Shown here: one piece after another, positions 18,749 to 27,191 of the stretch
How positions within the stretch are numbered: position 1 is the first letter of the stretch
How the letters are laid out: each line of letters starts with the position of its first letter
Assembly (NCBI GenBank): GCA_902729415.1
Contig: CACVCF010000257.1
Span: 1-37,695, forward strand
Direction: 5' to 3'
Source of the DNA: Terasakiella magnetica
GTDB taxonomy: Bacteria > Pseudomonadota > Alphaproteobacteria > Rhodospirillales > Magnetospirillaceae
DNA: 37,695 bases
The notes under the pieces: generated by a model
Told to the model about the DNA's origin: nothing
Database searches by the model: none
Seen by the model: the letters and a program-made list of their open reading frames with translations, nothing else
Made by a program: the position numbers and the translations under genes

Positions 18749-19641
18749 GCCCGAGGCAGATTGTAGAAATCGGCGATGACCCCCCAGGCTTCCTCGGCGG
18801 TCTCCACGAAGGTGAACAGATCCTTGTCTTCAAGGCTGGCCATACCCTCGCTGATCATGGCATCGATATTAATCACCCGATCCCAGTACTCGCGCCCGAA
18901 CAAAAGAATGGGAATGGGCTTGATCTTCTTGGTCTGAATCAGCGTTGCCGCCTCGAACAACTCGTCCAGGGTGCCAAAACCGCCGGGAAACACCACCAGC
19001 GCCTTGGATCGGGTCAGAAAGTGCATCTTGCGGATGGCGAAGTAGTGAAAGCGAAAGCACAGCTCCGGCGTGATGAAGGCGTTGGGGGCCTGCTCCATGG
19101 GAAGGACGATATTCAGACCGATGGACTTGCCGCCCACATCGTCGGCGCCGCGATTGGCAGCCTCCATGAGGCCGGGACCGCCGCCGGTCTTGATGACGAA
19201 ATCACTGATATGGTCGGTAGTACATGTGCGGGTGACGATCTGGGAGAAGCGCCGCGCCTCGTCGTAATAGCGGCTGTTGGCCAGCATCCGCCGCGCCACC
19301 GCCAGACGACGGGCCGCGCCATGATCGCTGGGCTTGGAGCGGGCCATGGCCTCGGCCTCCTCCAACGCCGCCGCGGCGTCCTCGGGCGAGGGAATGCGGG
19401 CCGAGCCAAACACCGCGATGGTGGATTTGATGCCGTGCTGCTGCTGCAGTAATTCCGGCTTCAGTAATTCCAATTGCAGCCGGACGGGACGCAAATCCTG
19501 ACGCAACAGAAAATCCGTATCCTCGAAAGCCAGACGATAGGATGGCGAGGCCGTTTGAGGCGTATCAGAAGGCTCGGCCTTGCTCTTCAACATCTCGCGC
19601 CGGGCGGTGGCAAACGGGCCGCGTTCTAAGTTTCTGGTCAT
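18721..19641 (-). CDS. LOG family protein (cytokinin riboside 5'-monophosphate phosphoribohydrolase-like)
   Basis: A 306-residue protein of the LOG (TIGR00730) family, whose members remove ribose phosphate from cytokinin or purine nucleotides. Signature motifs are GGGPGLMEAANRGA (about 152-165) and PGGFGTLDELFE (about 217-228). It has an extra N-terminal region of about 75 residues before IAVFGSARIP, as in the longer bacterial forms; the physiological substrate is unknown. ATG 19641 has AGGAGAAG upstream. The frame is open to 19677. It converges on and overlaps the HD-GYP gene. Confidence 0.88.
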   Translation of the reverse strand: MTRNLERGPFATARREMLKSKAEPSDTPQTASPSYRLAFEDTDFLLRQDLRPVRLQLELLKPELLQQQHGIKSTIAVFGSARIPSPEDAAAALEEAEAMARSKPSDHGAARRLAVARRMLANSRYYDEARRFSQIVTRTCTTDHISDFVIKTGGGPGLMEAANRGADDVGGKSIGLNIVLPMEQAPNAFITPELCFRFHYFAIRKMHFLTRSKALVVFPGGFGTLDELFEAATLIQTKKIKPIPILLFGREYWDRVINIDAMISEGMASLEDKDLFTFVETAEEAWGVIADFYNLPRAQSDSASTK

Positions 19642-19725
19642 GGGAAATTCTTCTCCTGGGCCCTGTACCTTATACACCTAGTGTCCGGCATGCTTCGTTA
19701 CCAGGACGTAAAGCAAAACCACCTC

Positions 19726-19754
19726 TTGGAAAGCGGCGGCAGCTTCGCTATAGG
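19726..19754 (+). promoter_or_regulatory. Putative sigma-70 promoter of the MBL gene
   Basis: TTGGAA (19726-19731), a 17-base spacer and TATAGG (19749-19754) give four of six matches in each element. The start would be near 19761, about 62 bases before the ATG at 19823. Nothing else in the gap suggests regulation. Confidence 0.35.
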
Positions 19755-19822
19755 GGGGGAGGTCTTGACTGGCGTCTGGAACGGGTTTCCCGTCACGGAG
19801 CCGAACATTGCAGGAAACTGGT

Positions 19823-20479
19823 ATGACGATTCAGCAGCTCGGCGACTTTGGCGACTTCTCCCTGTCGGTGCTGGTGACCAGCCCCCCCTGGTACGAGAAC
19901 TGCTATCTGGTGCAGCACAAGCCAACCAAATCCCTGGCGATCATCGATCCCGGCGGTGATGGCGAGCGCATCCTCGAAGCGGTGGCGGCCTTGGGCGGCA
20001 AGCCCGAAGTGATCTTCCTCACCCACGGCCATCCCGATCATCTGGGCGCCGCCCATCAGATCGAGGTGGCGCTGAAGATCCCAACCCGCGCCCACGCCGA
20101 CGAACTTCCCGTGATCTCCAATTCCAGCGACCTCAACAAGTCGTTTACCGGCAAATCCCAGCAGGGGCCGGGCAGCCTGGAGACCTTTACCGGGGAACCG
20201 ACCGAGACCCTGGGCGGCGCCCCCATCCGTATCCTCCATACCCCCGGCCATACGCCAGGCGGCATCTGCCTGGATTTCGGTCCTTTCGTCATCACCGGCG
20301 ACACCTTGTTCCGCAACGGCATCGGCCGGACCGACCTGCCTGGCGGCAGCGAGCAGCAATTGTGGGCCTCCATCAACCGCCTGTTGGGTCTGGTGGAAGA
20401 TGACGTGGTGCTGTTCAGCGGCCATGGCCCGGAATGGACGGTCCGCGACGCCCGGCGCTGGTGGCGTATGGTCGGATAG
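19823..20479 (+). CDS. MBL-fold metallohydrolase, glyoxalase II-like
   Basis: A 218-residue metallo-beta-lactamase fold protein. THGHPDHLG carries the metal-binding HxHxDH, followed by HTPGHTPGG, the bridging Asp in GDTLFRNGIGRTDLPGG, and a final His in FSGHGPEWTV. The pattern is that of short glyoxalase II-like hydrolases acting on thioesters such as S-lactoylglutathione, but the C-terminal substrate domain of true glyoxalase II is missing. ATG 19823 follows AGGAA; the frame is open to 19808. A GT-C-like membrane gene starts nine bases after the stop. Confidence 0.87.
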   Translation: MTIQQLGDFGDFSLSVLVTSPPWYENCYLVQHKPTKSLAIIDPGGDGERILEAVAALGGKPEVIFLTHGHPDHLGAAHQIEVALKIPTRAHADELPVISNSSDLNKSFTGKSQQGPGSLETFTGEPTETLGGAPIRILHTPGHTPGGICLDFGPFVITGDTLFRNGIGRTDLPGGSEQQLWASINRLLGLVEDDVVLFSGHGPEWTVRDARRWWRMVG

Positions 20480-20488
20480 GGAAGGTCC

Positions 20489-21949
20489 GTGACCTACCGG
20501 AATACCGTTGCCGCCCTCAGCGTTCTCGCACTGCTGCTGTTCGCCTATCCGGTGGTACGCAGCGGGATTGAGATCGAGATCGACTACAACGAGGGCTGGA
20601 ACGTCTTCCAGCAGCTTCGCGCCCAGGCGTGGACCTCGCTGTACTCCGGCCAAGGGCCCATGCTGTTCAACAACTACCCGCCGCTGTCGTTCTATCTGGT
20701 GGGCGGCCTGGGCGTGATCGTGGGCGACCCATTGCTGGCCGGGCGCCTGCTCTCTCTGGCCGCGACCCTGGTCATCGCAGTATCCTCGGGGCTGGTGGTG
20801 CGCGGCGGCGGCGGTGGACGCAGCGATGCGATCCTGGCCGCCGCAACCTGCCTGGGCCTGTTCTCGGCCTTCGCCACCGATTATGTCGGCATCAACGATC
20901 CGCAATTGCTGGCCCAGGCCTTTCTCTGCGCCGGCTTCGCCCTCTATGTCAGCGGCACGCCAACTCCGGGGCGCCTAGCCCTGGTGGCGCTGCTGTTCAG
21001 CGCCGGGTTACTGACCAAGCACAATGTCCTGGCTCTGCCCTTGGTGGTGACCGTCCATATCCTGTGGCGGACGCCAAAGACGGCGCGGACAACCTATCTG
21101 GTCACCGGCATCGGTATTGCCGCTCTCAGCGCCGGGTTGATCCATCTGCTGGCCGGCCCGGACTTCTTCCGCCAATTGCTGGCACCGCGAACCTATGACG
21201 TGGCACGCGGTTTCCTCCTCACCATCGAGGTGCTGGGGAAACTGCACGCACCCTTGGGAATTGTCGGGCTGTTCCTGCTCCTGACCGGGCGCCGCCATGC
21301 GGTAACAGCCCAGGTGGCGGCCACCCTCGCGCTCAGCCTGCTCCTGGGCATGGGCTTTTCGGGTGGCGCCGGTGTGGACATCAACATCTTTTTCGACAGC
21401 TTCGTCGCCCTGGCCATGGGAACCGGCCTGGCCGCCGCCTGGATACGGCAAAACCTCCGGCTACCGCCGATGGCTCCGGCGGTTCTGGCGGTCACGGTCA
21501 ACGCCGGAGTAATCTTGTTCGCGCCGCTGGCGCTGGGCCGCATGGCCGAGGACGTTCTGGAAGGCTTTGCTCTGCGCCAACGCCTGTTCGGGGAGGATGC
21601 CGCCTATCTGCGCACCACTCCCGGCACCGCTATCTGTGAGTCCATGCTGCTGTGCCTGCGGGCAGGCAAACCCATCCTGGTGGACCCCTACAACACCTTG
21701 CAAGCCACCCTGACCGGGCGCCTCCCCGCCGATCAGGTCACCGGCATGCTGGCCCGCGGCGAGATCGCAGTGGCCCAGATCAGCAGCACCCGCGAGCATC
21801 CGGTGGATGAAGCCCCCGGCCTTCAGGTCATGCCGGTCCGCTTCATCAATTTCGGTGACCCGGTCTTCGATGCGTTGGAGCAGTCCTATCGGGTGGACAG
21901 GGTGGGGCTGTCCGGTCGGTTCTGGCGGCCAAGGGGCACGCCCCAGTAA
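20489..21949 (+). CDS. Polytopic membrane protein, ArnT/GT39-like glycosyltransferase candidate
   Basis: A 486-residue protein with about ten hydrophobic segments and a soluble C-terminal region (about 350-486). The first periplasmic loop reads IDYNEGWNVF (about 32-41) and is followed by NNYPPLSFYL. In the GT-C (GT39/ArnT) superfamily an acidic residue in this loop is catalytic, and a Pro-Pro segment follows. The acceptor and sugar cannot be deduced. The start is GTG 20489 with GGGAAGG just upstream, coupled to the MBL gene. A hairpin follows its stop. Confidence 0.72.
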   Translation: MTYRNTVAALSVLALLLFAYPVVRSGIEIEIDYNEGWNVFQQLRAQAWTSLYSGQGPMLFNNYPPLSFYLVGGLGVIVGDPLLAGRLLSLAATLVIAVSSGLVVRGGGGGRSDAILAAATCLGLFSAFATDYVGINDPQLLAQAFLCAGFALYVSGTPTPGRLALVALLFSAGLLTKHNVLALPLVVTVHILWRTPKTARTTYLVTGIGIAALSAGLIHLLAGPDFFRQLLAPRTYDVARGFLLTIEVLGKLHAPLGIVGLFLLLTGRRHAVTAQVAATLALSLLLGMGFSGGAGVDINIFFDSFVALAMGTGLAAAWIRQNLRLPPMAPAVLAVTVNAGVILFAPLALGRMAEDVLEGFALRQRLFGEDAAYLRTTPGTAICESMLLCLRAGKPILVDPYNTLQATLTGRLPADQVTGMLARGEIAVAQISSTREHPVDEAPGLQVMPVRFINFGDPVFDALEQSYRVDRVGLSGRFWRPRGTPQ

Positions 21950-21951
21950 GG

Positions 21952-22005
21952 GAGGGGAAGCCCCCCTCTGCTCATACCAGCGAGCCAATGATGAATTCAT
22001 CGGCT
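21952..22005. terminator. Double hairpin between convergent genes
   Basis: GAGGGG (21952-21957) can pair with CCCCTC (21963-21968). Further on, AGCC (21983-21986) plus GATGAA (21990-21995) pair with TTCATC (21996-22001) plus GGCT (22002-22005), leaving a 3-base bulge. It lies between the stops of the membrane protein and the reverse-strand gene ending at 22013. The second hairpin shares GAGCCAATGA with the palindrome at 14003. Confidence 0.55.
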
Positions 22006-22012
22006 TGTTGGT

Positions 22013-22408
22013 TCAGGCCTTCGGCAGAGGCATCACCCGCTTCAGCAAGCCCGCATTGACGCCAGCGGTGACCACTGCCTCGGCAATGGCGGTCATCAGT
22101 TCTTCTGGAAGTGAAACGGAAGGCTTCCACTCCCCGTTGGGCATCCGGTGGGTCGGCACATCGACCCTGGTCTCGTGCGAGGAGGCCCGCATCTGGAGAC
22201 CGGAGACAAGCAAGGCAACGCCGTCGATCACAATCTCCACATCAGCGAGGGCCAAAATCTTGCCCGAGCGGACAGAGGTAAGGGACAGGACGTTGAAAGT
22301 CACCGTGGTTGTATGGGGGGCCACCACATTGGCATGAGGGGCAGAGTTAGGCTTTGCGGACGCAGGCGGAGACCAGCGCGCCAAAGGATCAGTCGGAGGC
22401 TCAAACAT
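22013..22408 (-). CDS. Small hypothetical protein, 131 residues
   Basis: A soluble protein with a Pro/Ala-rich first 35 residues. A compact domain follows with VTFNVLSLTSVRSGKILALADVEI, then VPTHRMPNGEWKPSVSLP and a C-terminal helix. The order (strands, PT-R-x-x-x-G-E-W, then a helix with P-E-E-L) faintly recalls the SpoVG fold, a small RNA/DNA-binding protein, but key SpoVG residues are not clearly conserved. I treat this as a hint only. ATG 22408 is used; an upstream TTG at 22438 is in frame. Not in an operon. Confidence 0.55.
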   Translation of the reverse strand: MFEPPTDPLARWSPPASAKPNSAPHANVVAPHTTTVTFNVLSLTSVRSGKILALADVEIVIDGVALLVSGLQMRASSHETRVDVPTHRMPNGEWKPSVSLPEELMTAIAEAVVTAGVNAGLLKRVMPLPKA

Positions 22409-22730
22409 TCGTCGCTCATTTCCCCATAAACGAACCAATCATCTACCCTGGTGCCTATACGCGGCGGCGAACATTACCCATAACGTCAATGACTGAAAAG
22501 CGTAAAACACGCGTGAGGACGGGAATCTGCACGCACCCTCTGCGCATAAGGGGAGGCCTAACACATCCATTAGAAGATTCCAAACACCATATCCGCACCT
22601 TCCTTAGGGATCCGTTTTCCTCTGGCGGGGCATAACCAATAGTATCCCCTGGGCCAGAGACACCACATATCCCATATCCTGTGATATTATTTGCATTCCA
22701 TGGCTGGCCGGGGCCCAGAAAGGGGATTCA
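22409..22730. other. Intergenic region upstream of the adenylate cyclase
   Basis: About 320 bases without a credible gene. The right half is A/T-rich. TATTAT at 22685-22690 could be a -10 element for the cyclase about 40 bases downstream, but I see no good -35. ATATC and GATAT nearby form a short imperfect inverted repeat. Promoters for both divergent genes must lie here. Confidence 0.4.
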
Positions 22731-24950
22731 ATGACCGAGACCGCAGCGACGACAGACACGGGAGGGCCGGGGTTTTCCGCCACGCCGCCCCAGGTGGAAC
22801 GGCGCCGCTATCCCCGTGGGCAAGGGCTGACGCTCCAGGTCAATATCGTTACCGCCTTTGCGACCTTGCTGACCCTCACCATTCTGGCACTGGTGGTTTT
22901 TGCCTATCAAAAGAATTCCCGCTCGGTCCTCGATCTGATGGAGCGCTTTGTCGGACGGGTCGCGGTTTCAGGCATCAGCAGCACCGTCGATCTCCTGGAA
23001 CCGGTCGCAACCCATGTCAAGGCCACCGCCGATCTGGCCGCCATGGACGAAGCCAAGGCCAGGGATGGGGCTCTGTTTCCCTATTTCCGCAGCATTTTGG
23101 AAAACACCCCCCAGCTTCAAAGCATCTATCTGGCCTTTGATAGCGACGGCCGCTTTCTTCAGGCCTTCCCCATTCCGCCAGGCACCGAGCACTTCGGCGC
23201 CAACGACCGCCCCCCGCCGCCCGAGGCCCGTTTTGCCCAGCGGGTGATCGACCGCAAGAATGGCGCCTATTCCGATGTCTGGACCTATGTGACCCGCGAT
23301 GGCATCGAGGTCGGTAGGGAGACGTCCGACAACCTGAACTACGATCCCCGCTCCCGCTCCTGGTACAAGGATATCGTCGCAACCCGCGCCCTGGTCTGGA
23401 CCGATCTGGTGGTCTACACCAGCAACCGCCAGCCCGGCATCGCCGCCGCCTATCCCATCATCGCCGCCGATGGGCACCTGATCGGGGCCGTCGCCGCCAA
23501 TATTGCCACCCGCCAGCTCTCGGATTTTCTGGCTGGCCTCGACCTCGGCCAGTCGGGGATCGCCTTGATCATCGACGAGACCGAGCAGATCATCGCCCAT
23601 CCCGACGCCTCCAAGGCGGTGCGTCAGGACGGGCTCAAACTCTCCCTGGTCAAAGCCGACGAGTTGAAGGACGCCCGGATCAGCGACGCCATCGACGCCC
23701 ATCGCGCCAGCCCGGCAAAGCTGATCCGCTTCGAATCCAGCACCCGGCGTCATCTGGCCTCGTTCACCGGTTTGCCCGAAGTCTTCGGCAAGAAGTGGCT
23801 GTTGGCCATTATCGTGCTGGAAGACGACTTTGTCGGCACCTTGAAGGAAAACACCCGCGACATCATTGGTCTGGGCGGCGTGCTGATGGCCTTCGGCATG
23901 ATCAGCCTCGCCATTCTCTCCACCTGGATCTCGCGCCCCTTGCGCCACCTGTGCCGGGAAATCCAGAAAATCCAGAAATTCGACCTCGGCGGCCCGATCA
24001 TCGCCCGATCCAAGGTTCTCGAAGTCAACGAACTGGTTCACTCACTCAATATGATGAAACGGGCGCTGCGAACCTTTGGCATGTTCGTGCCGCAAGAGTT
24101 GGTCCGCGAACTGGTCGCCAGCGGCCGCCCCATCGAGCTGGGCGGGACCGATCGCCCCCTGACGGTGATGTTCACCGATATCGCCGATTTCACCAGCCTG
24201 TCCGAGCGCATGGAGGCAGGTGCCCTGCTGGTCCACGTCTCGCGTCACCTCGCCGCCATCTCCGAATGCGTCATGGCGGAAGACGGCACCGTCGATAAAT
24301 ATATCGGCGATGCCGTCATGTCCTTCTGGGGCGCACCCAAACCCTGCCCCGATCATGCCCTGCGCGCCTGCACCGCCGCCCTGATGGCGCAATATGTTCA
24401 AGCCCGCATGAATGAGGAGTGGGCCACCGAGGGACTACCCATCCTGGTCGTACGCATCGGCCTGCACACCGCCAACGTGATCGTGGGCAATATCGGTTCG
24501 ACCCAGCGCATGAGCTATACCGCCGTGGGCGACGGGGTCAATGTCGCCTCCCGGCTGGAAGGCGTGAATAAGGTCTATGGTACCCGGATCTGCATCAGCG
24601 ACACCGTGGCCAAGGCGGCAGGCGATTCCATTCTAACCCGCCCCCTGGACGTGGTGGCGGTCAAGGGACGTCTGGCCGGTGAGAAGATCCACGAATTGGT
24701 GGCATTGCGCCGGGGCGCCCCGGAATTACTGGCGACACCGGAACAGGCCGAGCACTGCCGCCTGACCGAAGCCGCTTTCGCCGCCTATCAGGCCCGCCGC
24801 TGGCAAGAGGCCATGGCGATCTATGGTCAGGTCGCCGCCCTGGCCCCCGCGGACAAGATTCCGAAGATCTTCATCGAACGCTGCCGCCATTATCTTGTCG
24901 AGCCGCCGCCCGACGACTGGAGCGGCATCCACGCCATGACAAGCAAATAG
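22731..24950 (+). CDS. Membrane adenylate cyclase with Cache sensor and HAMP
   Basis: A 739-residue class III cyclase. TM1 is at about 37-58, a periplasmic double-Cache sensor at about 60-375, TM2 at about 380-402, then a HAMP-like linker and the catalytic domain (about 470-660), with a short C-terminal helical region. Metal residues are Asp483 (FTDIADFTS) and Asp527 (DKYIGDAVMSFW). Lys523 favours ATP, and Asn604 and Arg608 (VNVASRLEG) are the transition-state pair. The usual adenine-binding Asp is Thr597 (YTAVGDG), the mark of class IIIb enzymes, several of which respond to bicarbonate/CO2. ATG 22731 follows GGGGAT. aat starts eleven bases downstream. Confidence 0.9.
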   Translation: MTETAATTDTGGPGFSATPPQVERRRYPRGQGLTLQVNIVTAFATLLTLTILALVVFAYQKNSRSVLDLMERFVGRVAVSGISSTVDLLEPVATHVKATADLAAMDEAKARDGALFPYFRSILENTPQLQSIYLAFDSDGRFLQAFPIPPGTEHFGANDRPPPPEARFAQRVIDRKNGAYSDVWTYVTRDGIEVGRETSDNLNYDPRSRSWYKDIVATRALVWTDLVVYTSNRQPGIAAAYPIIAADGHLIGAVAANIATRQLSDFLAGLDLGQSGIALIIDETEQIIAHPDASKAVRQDGLKLSLVKADELKDARISDAIDAHRASPAKLIRFESSTRRHLASFTGLPEVFGKKWLLAIIVLEDDFVGTLKENTRDIIGLGGVLMAFGMISLAILSTWISRPLRHLCREIQKIQKFDLGGPIIARSKVLEVNELVHSLNMMKRALRTFGMFVPQELVRELVASGRPIELGGTDRPLTVMFTDIADFTSLSERMEAGALLVHVSRHLAAISECVMAEDGTVDKYIGDAVMSFWGAPKPCPDHALRACTAALMAQYVQARMNEEWATEGLPILVVRIGLHTANVIVGNIGSTQRMSYTAVGDGVNVASRLEGVNKVYGTRICISDTVAKAAGDSILTRPLDVVAVKGRLAGEKIHELVALRRGAPELLATPEQAEHCRLTEAAFAAYQARRWQEAMAIYGQVAALAPADKIPKIFIERCRHYLVEPPPDDWSGIHAMTSK

Positions 24951-24961
24951 CCGGGCCTTCC

Positions 24962-25639
24962 ATGTATCCGCTGACTTCCGATCTGTTGCTGCGCGCCTAT
25001 GCCTCGGGCATCTTTCCCATGGCGCGCAGCCGCGATGACCCCCGGCTGTACTGGATCGACCCGGAAGAGCGCGGCATCTTGCCGCTGGACGGCTTTCACA
25101 TCCCCGGCAGCCTGAAAAAGATCCTGCGCCAGGAGCGGTTTGAAATCCGCTGCGACTCGGCCTTCGAAGAGGTGATGCGGGGCTGCGGCGAATCCGCGCC
25201 CGACCGGCCCGACACCTGGATCAATGAAGAAATCATCGCCCTGTTCGTCGAGCTGTTCCACCTGGGGCTGGCTCATTCGGTGGAGACCTGGCGCCAGGGC
25301 CGTCTGGTCGGGGGATTGTACGGGCTGGCCCTGGGTGGCGCCTTCTTTGGCGAAAGCATGTTCTCGCGCGAAAGTGCTGCGTCGAAGGTGGCCTTGGTGC
25401 ATCTGGTGGCACGGCTCAAATCGGGAGGATTCAGCCTGCTGGATACCCAGTTCGTCACCGATCACCTGAAGCGGTTCGGCGCCGTCGAGATTCCCCGCGC
25501 CGAGTATCAAGCGCGGCTGGCCGCCGCCCTGGAGGAGCGGGTCAGTTTCAACCGCAAGTCAAGCGTGCCGTGGCAGGCGGCAGAGGGAGATCAGCGCCCC
25601 TTGCCGCCGTTACGGCAATCGAGCACGTTGACGTCGTAG
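24962..25639 (+). CDS. aat: Leucyl/phenylalanyl-tRNA--protein transferase
   Basis: It adds Leu or Phe from charged tRNA to proteins with N-terminal Arg or Lys, marking them for ClpAP through the N-end rule. The 225-residue protein has YASGIFPMA (13-21), WIDPEERGILP, the core GGLYGLALGGAFFGESMFSR with ASKVAL, and LLDTQFVTDHLKRFGA. Length is normal. It overlaps the convergent DUF2155 gene by 49 bases. The neighbourhood aat, DUF2155, mlaD, NDUFA12 is conserved in alphaproteobacteria. Confidence 0.94.
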   Translation: MYPLTSDLLLRAYASGIFPMARSRDDPRLYWIDPEERGILPLDGFHIPGSLKKILRQERFEIRCDSAFEEVMRGCGESAPDRPDTWINEEIIALFVELFHLGLAHSVETWRQGRLVGGLYGLALGGAFFGESMFSRESAASKVALVHLVARLKSGGFSLLDTQFVTDHLKRFGAVEIPRAEYQARLAAALEERVSFNRKSSVPWQAAEGDQRPLPPLRQSSTLTS

Positions 25640-26016
25640 ACTGGGTGCTCCATGGCCGAGAGCGCCGGGCTGGAAGCAAACATCCAGCCCCGGAACAGCT
25701 CGGCGGCGGCGGCCCCCGGCCGCAATTCCCAGATATCGAGGAAGGCTGCGCTTTCCGGTTGGTCTTCCGGCCGCCGCTTCTTGCACGCCCGCGCGATCAC
25801 CTCCAACGAGCCGAAATGGACCGGCACCCCCACCGGGGCCTCGATCTCGACCACGCGGGCGGTGACCTTATCCAGGCCTTGCAGCACCGCCGTCCCGTAA
25901 GACAGCTCTGGCGCTGAAGCCGCACCTTGCGCCCAGGCATCGCCACCGGCGGTCAGCGCGATCAGGCCTGCGGCTAAAACAACAGCGATCCCGTGCATTT
26001 TACTTTTACCCATCAT
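25591..26016 (-). CDS. DUF2155 periplasmic protein
   Basis: A 141-residue exported protein. A signal peptide (about 7-30, ending AWA-Q) precedes a DUF2155 domain with VVEIEAPVGVPVHFGSLEVIARACKKR (about 53-79), FLDIWELRP, LFRGWMFASSPALSAMEHPVYDVNVLDC. Two Cys are placed as in the family. Its function is unknown; the family sits next to aat and the mla genes in alphaproteobacteria, suggesting an envelope role. Starts at 26016, 26013 and 25998 are all in frame, and the last would give the most typical signal peptide. The longer frame to 26607 runs antisense to the next gene and is not real. Confidence 0.85.
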   Translation of the reverse strand: MMGKSKMHGIAVVLAAGLIALTAGGDAWAQGAASAPELSYGTAVLQGLDKVTARVVEIEAPVGVPVHFGSLEVIARACKKRRPEDQPESAAFLDIWELRPGAAAAELFRGWMFASSPALSAMEHPVYDVNVLDCRNGGKGR

Positions 26017-26083
26017 TTCTGGCGCGAGTTTTGCACCCCTCGAACCCGTATTCCCCGGCGACATCAAGTCCGAGAGTTCTCCC

Positions 26084-26683
26084 ATGATCGATCCCACCCA
26101 GTCCAGCGCCATGGCGACCTTTACCGGCAATTCCGGCAAACTGAACGCCTCCACCTCCGGCGGCAAGGCCAAAGGCGGCTTTGACGCAGCCCTCGACGCC
26201 GAATTGCGCGCCCAAGCCAGCGCCAAGGCCCAAGCCGACGAGATGGCCGCCATCCGCTCCAAGGGCTTCGTCGCCTGGGCCAGGGACACCCAGATCGAGA
26301 AGCTGAAGGAAGAGATCCGCCGCAAGGTCATGGCTGAAATGGGGGTGGACGATGTCTCCATGAACAAGCTGGCCGAATCCATCCGCCGGGTGATCGAACA
26401 AAAGATCAAGGAGGAGGTCGAACGCCGCCTTGCCGCCACCTTGGAAGGCAAGCCCGACGAAACCGTCAAATCCGCCGCCGACAGCCGTGACGGCGGCAAG
26501 AACGGCGATGGCGCCGCCAAGGCCGGACCGGCCAAGACGGCACAGCCGGAAGGCAGCCTGTTCGCCAACGCGCCCCAACCCGGCAAGAATGTCTCGGCAC
26601 TAGGCAAAAAAGACCCGGTGACGGGAATGTCTTGCCCCGTGATCGCCGTCCTGGCCTGGCCCGGTGGCGAGTCGTTGTTCTAG
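26084..26683 (+). CDS. Hypothetical coiled-coil protein, 199 residues
   Basis: A soluble protein with a low-complexity start. A long charged helix follows (about 35-125) including KGFVAWARDTQIEKLKEEI and VIEQKIKEEVERRLAATLEG, then a Gly/Ala/Lys linker and a hydrophobic C-terminal end. No family is recognised. ATG 26084 has GAGAG upstream. It lies on the forward strand inside a group of genes otherwise on the reverse strand, between DUF2155 and mlaD, and ends ten bases from the mlaD stop. Confidence 0.65.
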   Translation: MIDPTQSSAMATFTGNSGKLNASTSGGKAKGGFDAALDAELRAQASAKAQADEMAAIRSKGFVAWARDTQIEKLKEEIRRKVMAEMGVDDVSMNKLAESIRRVIEQKIKEEVERRLAATLEGKPDETVKSAADSRDGGKNGDGAAKAGPAKTAQPEGSLFANAPQPGKNVSALGKKDPVTGMSCPVIAVLAWPGGESLF

Positions 26684-26693
26684 AAAAAGAGGC

Positions 26694-27179
26694 CTATTTC
26701 CCTTCGGTGGGGGCGGCCTTGACGGCAGTTTGATTCTCGGCCGTGGCCAGAAAGATCAACTGGCCCACCATCTCCTCGATGGACTTGAAGTTCTTGGTCT
26801 GCAAGATGGTACCGCCGGCGGCAAGAATGGTCTTGGATTTGCCGGGGATGAGCTTGACGAATTTGCCGCCCAGCAGCCCCTCACTGGAAATGGTCGCCAC
26901 TGAATCATCCGGCAGGTGGACGTCATGGGCCACCGAAAGCTTTATCACCGCGTCGAAGGTCTGGGGGTCAAGCACCTGCGACAGTACGGTGCCAACCTTG
27001 ATACCGTTGATCTTGACGTCAGCACCGGTGTCGAGGCCGCCGACACTGGCGAAGCTGGCGCTAAGCTCGTAGCCTTCGATCTTCTTAAGATTGGCGTGGT
27101 TGTAGGCAAAGACCATAAAAAATCCGGCTACCGCCAGAACGACGGCCCCCATGATGGTTTCGATCAGATTCCGTCCCAT
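26694..27179 (-). CDS. mlaD: MlaD-type MCE lipid transport protein
   Basis: A 161-residue inner-membrane protein with one N-terminal helix (about 5-26) and a periplasmic MCE domain (about 38-115: SFASVGGLDTGADVKINGIKVGTV to SEGLLGGKFVKLIPG), then a short helix. MlaD forms the hexameric ring of the Mla system that moves phospholipids between the membranes. MlaE, MlaF and MlaB are not in the window and must lie elsewhere. It follows a second, diverged MCE gene by 12 bases and is the closer match to classical MlaD. Confidence 0.88.
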   Translation of the reverse strand: MGRNLIETIMGAVVLAVAGFFMVFAYNHANLKKIEGYELSASFASVGGLDTGADVKINGIKVGTVLSQVLDPQTFDAVIKLSVAHDVHLPDDSVATISSEGLLGGKFVKLIPGKSKTILAAGGTILQTKNFKSIEEMVGQLIFLATAENQTAVKAAPTEGK

Positions 27180-27191
27180 GGGGTCACCTGT

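Noticed and set aside
25591..26607. A 338-residue reverse-strand protein including DUF2155
   Set aside because: The part beyond 26016 is antisense to the gene at 26084-26683 and is low-complexity; the real protein starts with the signal peptide.
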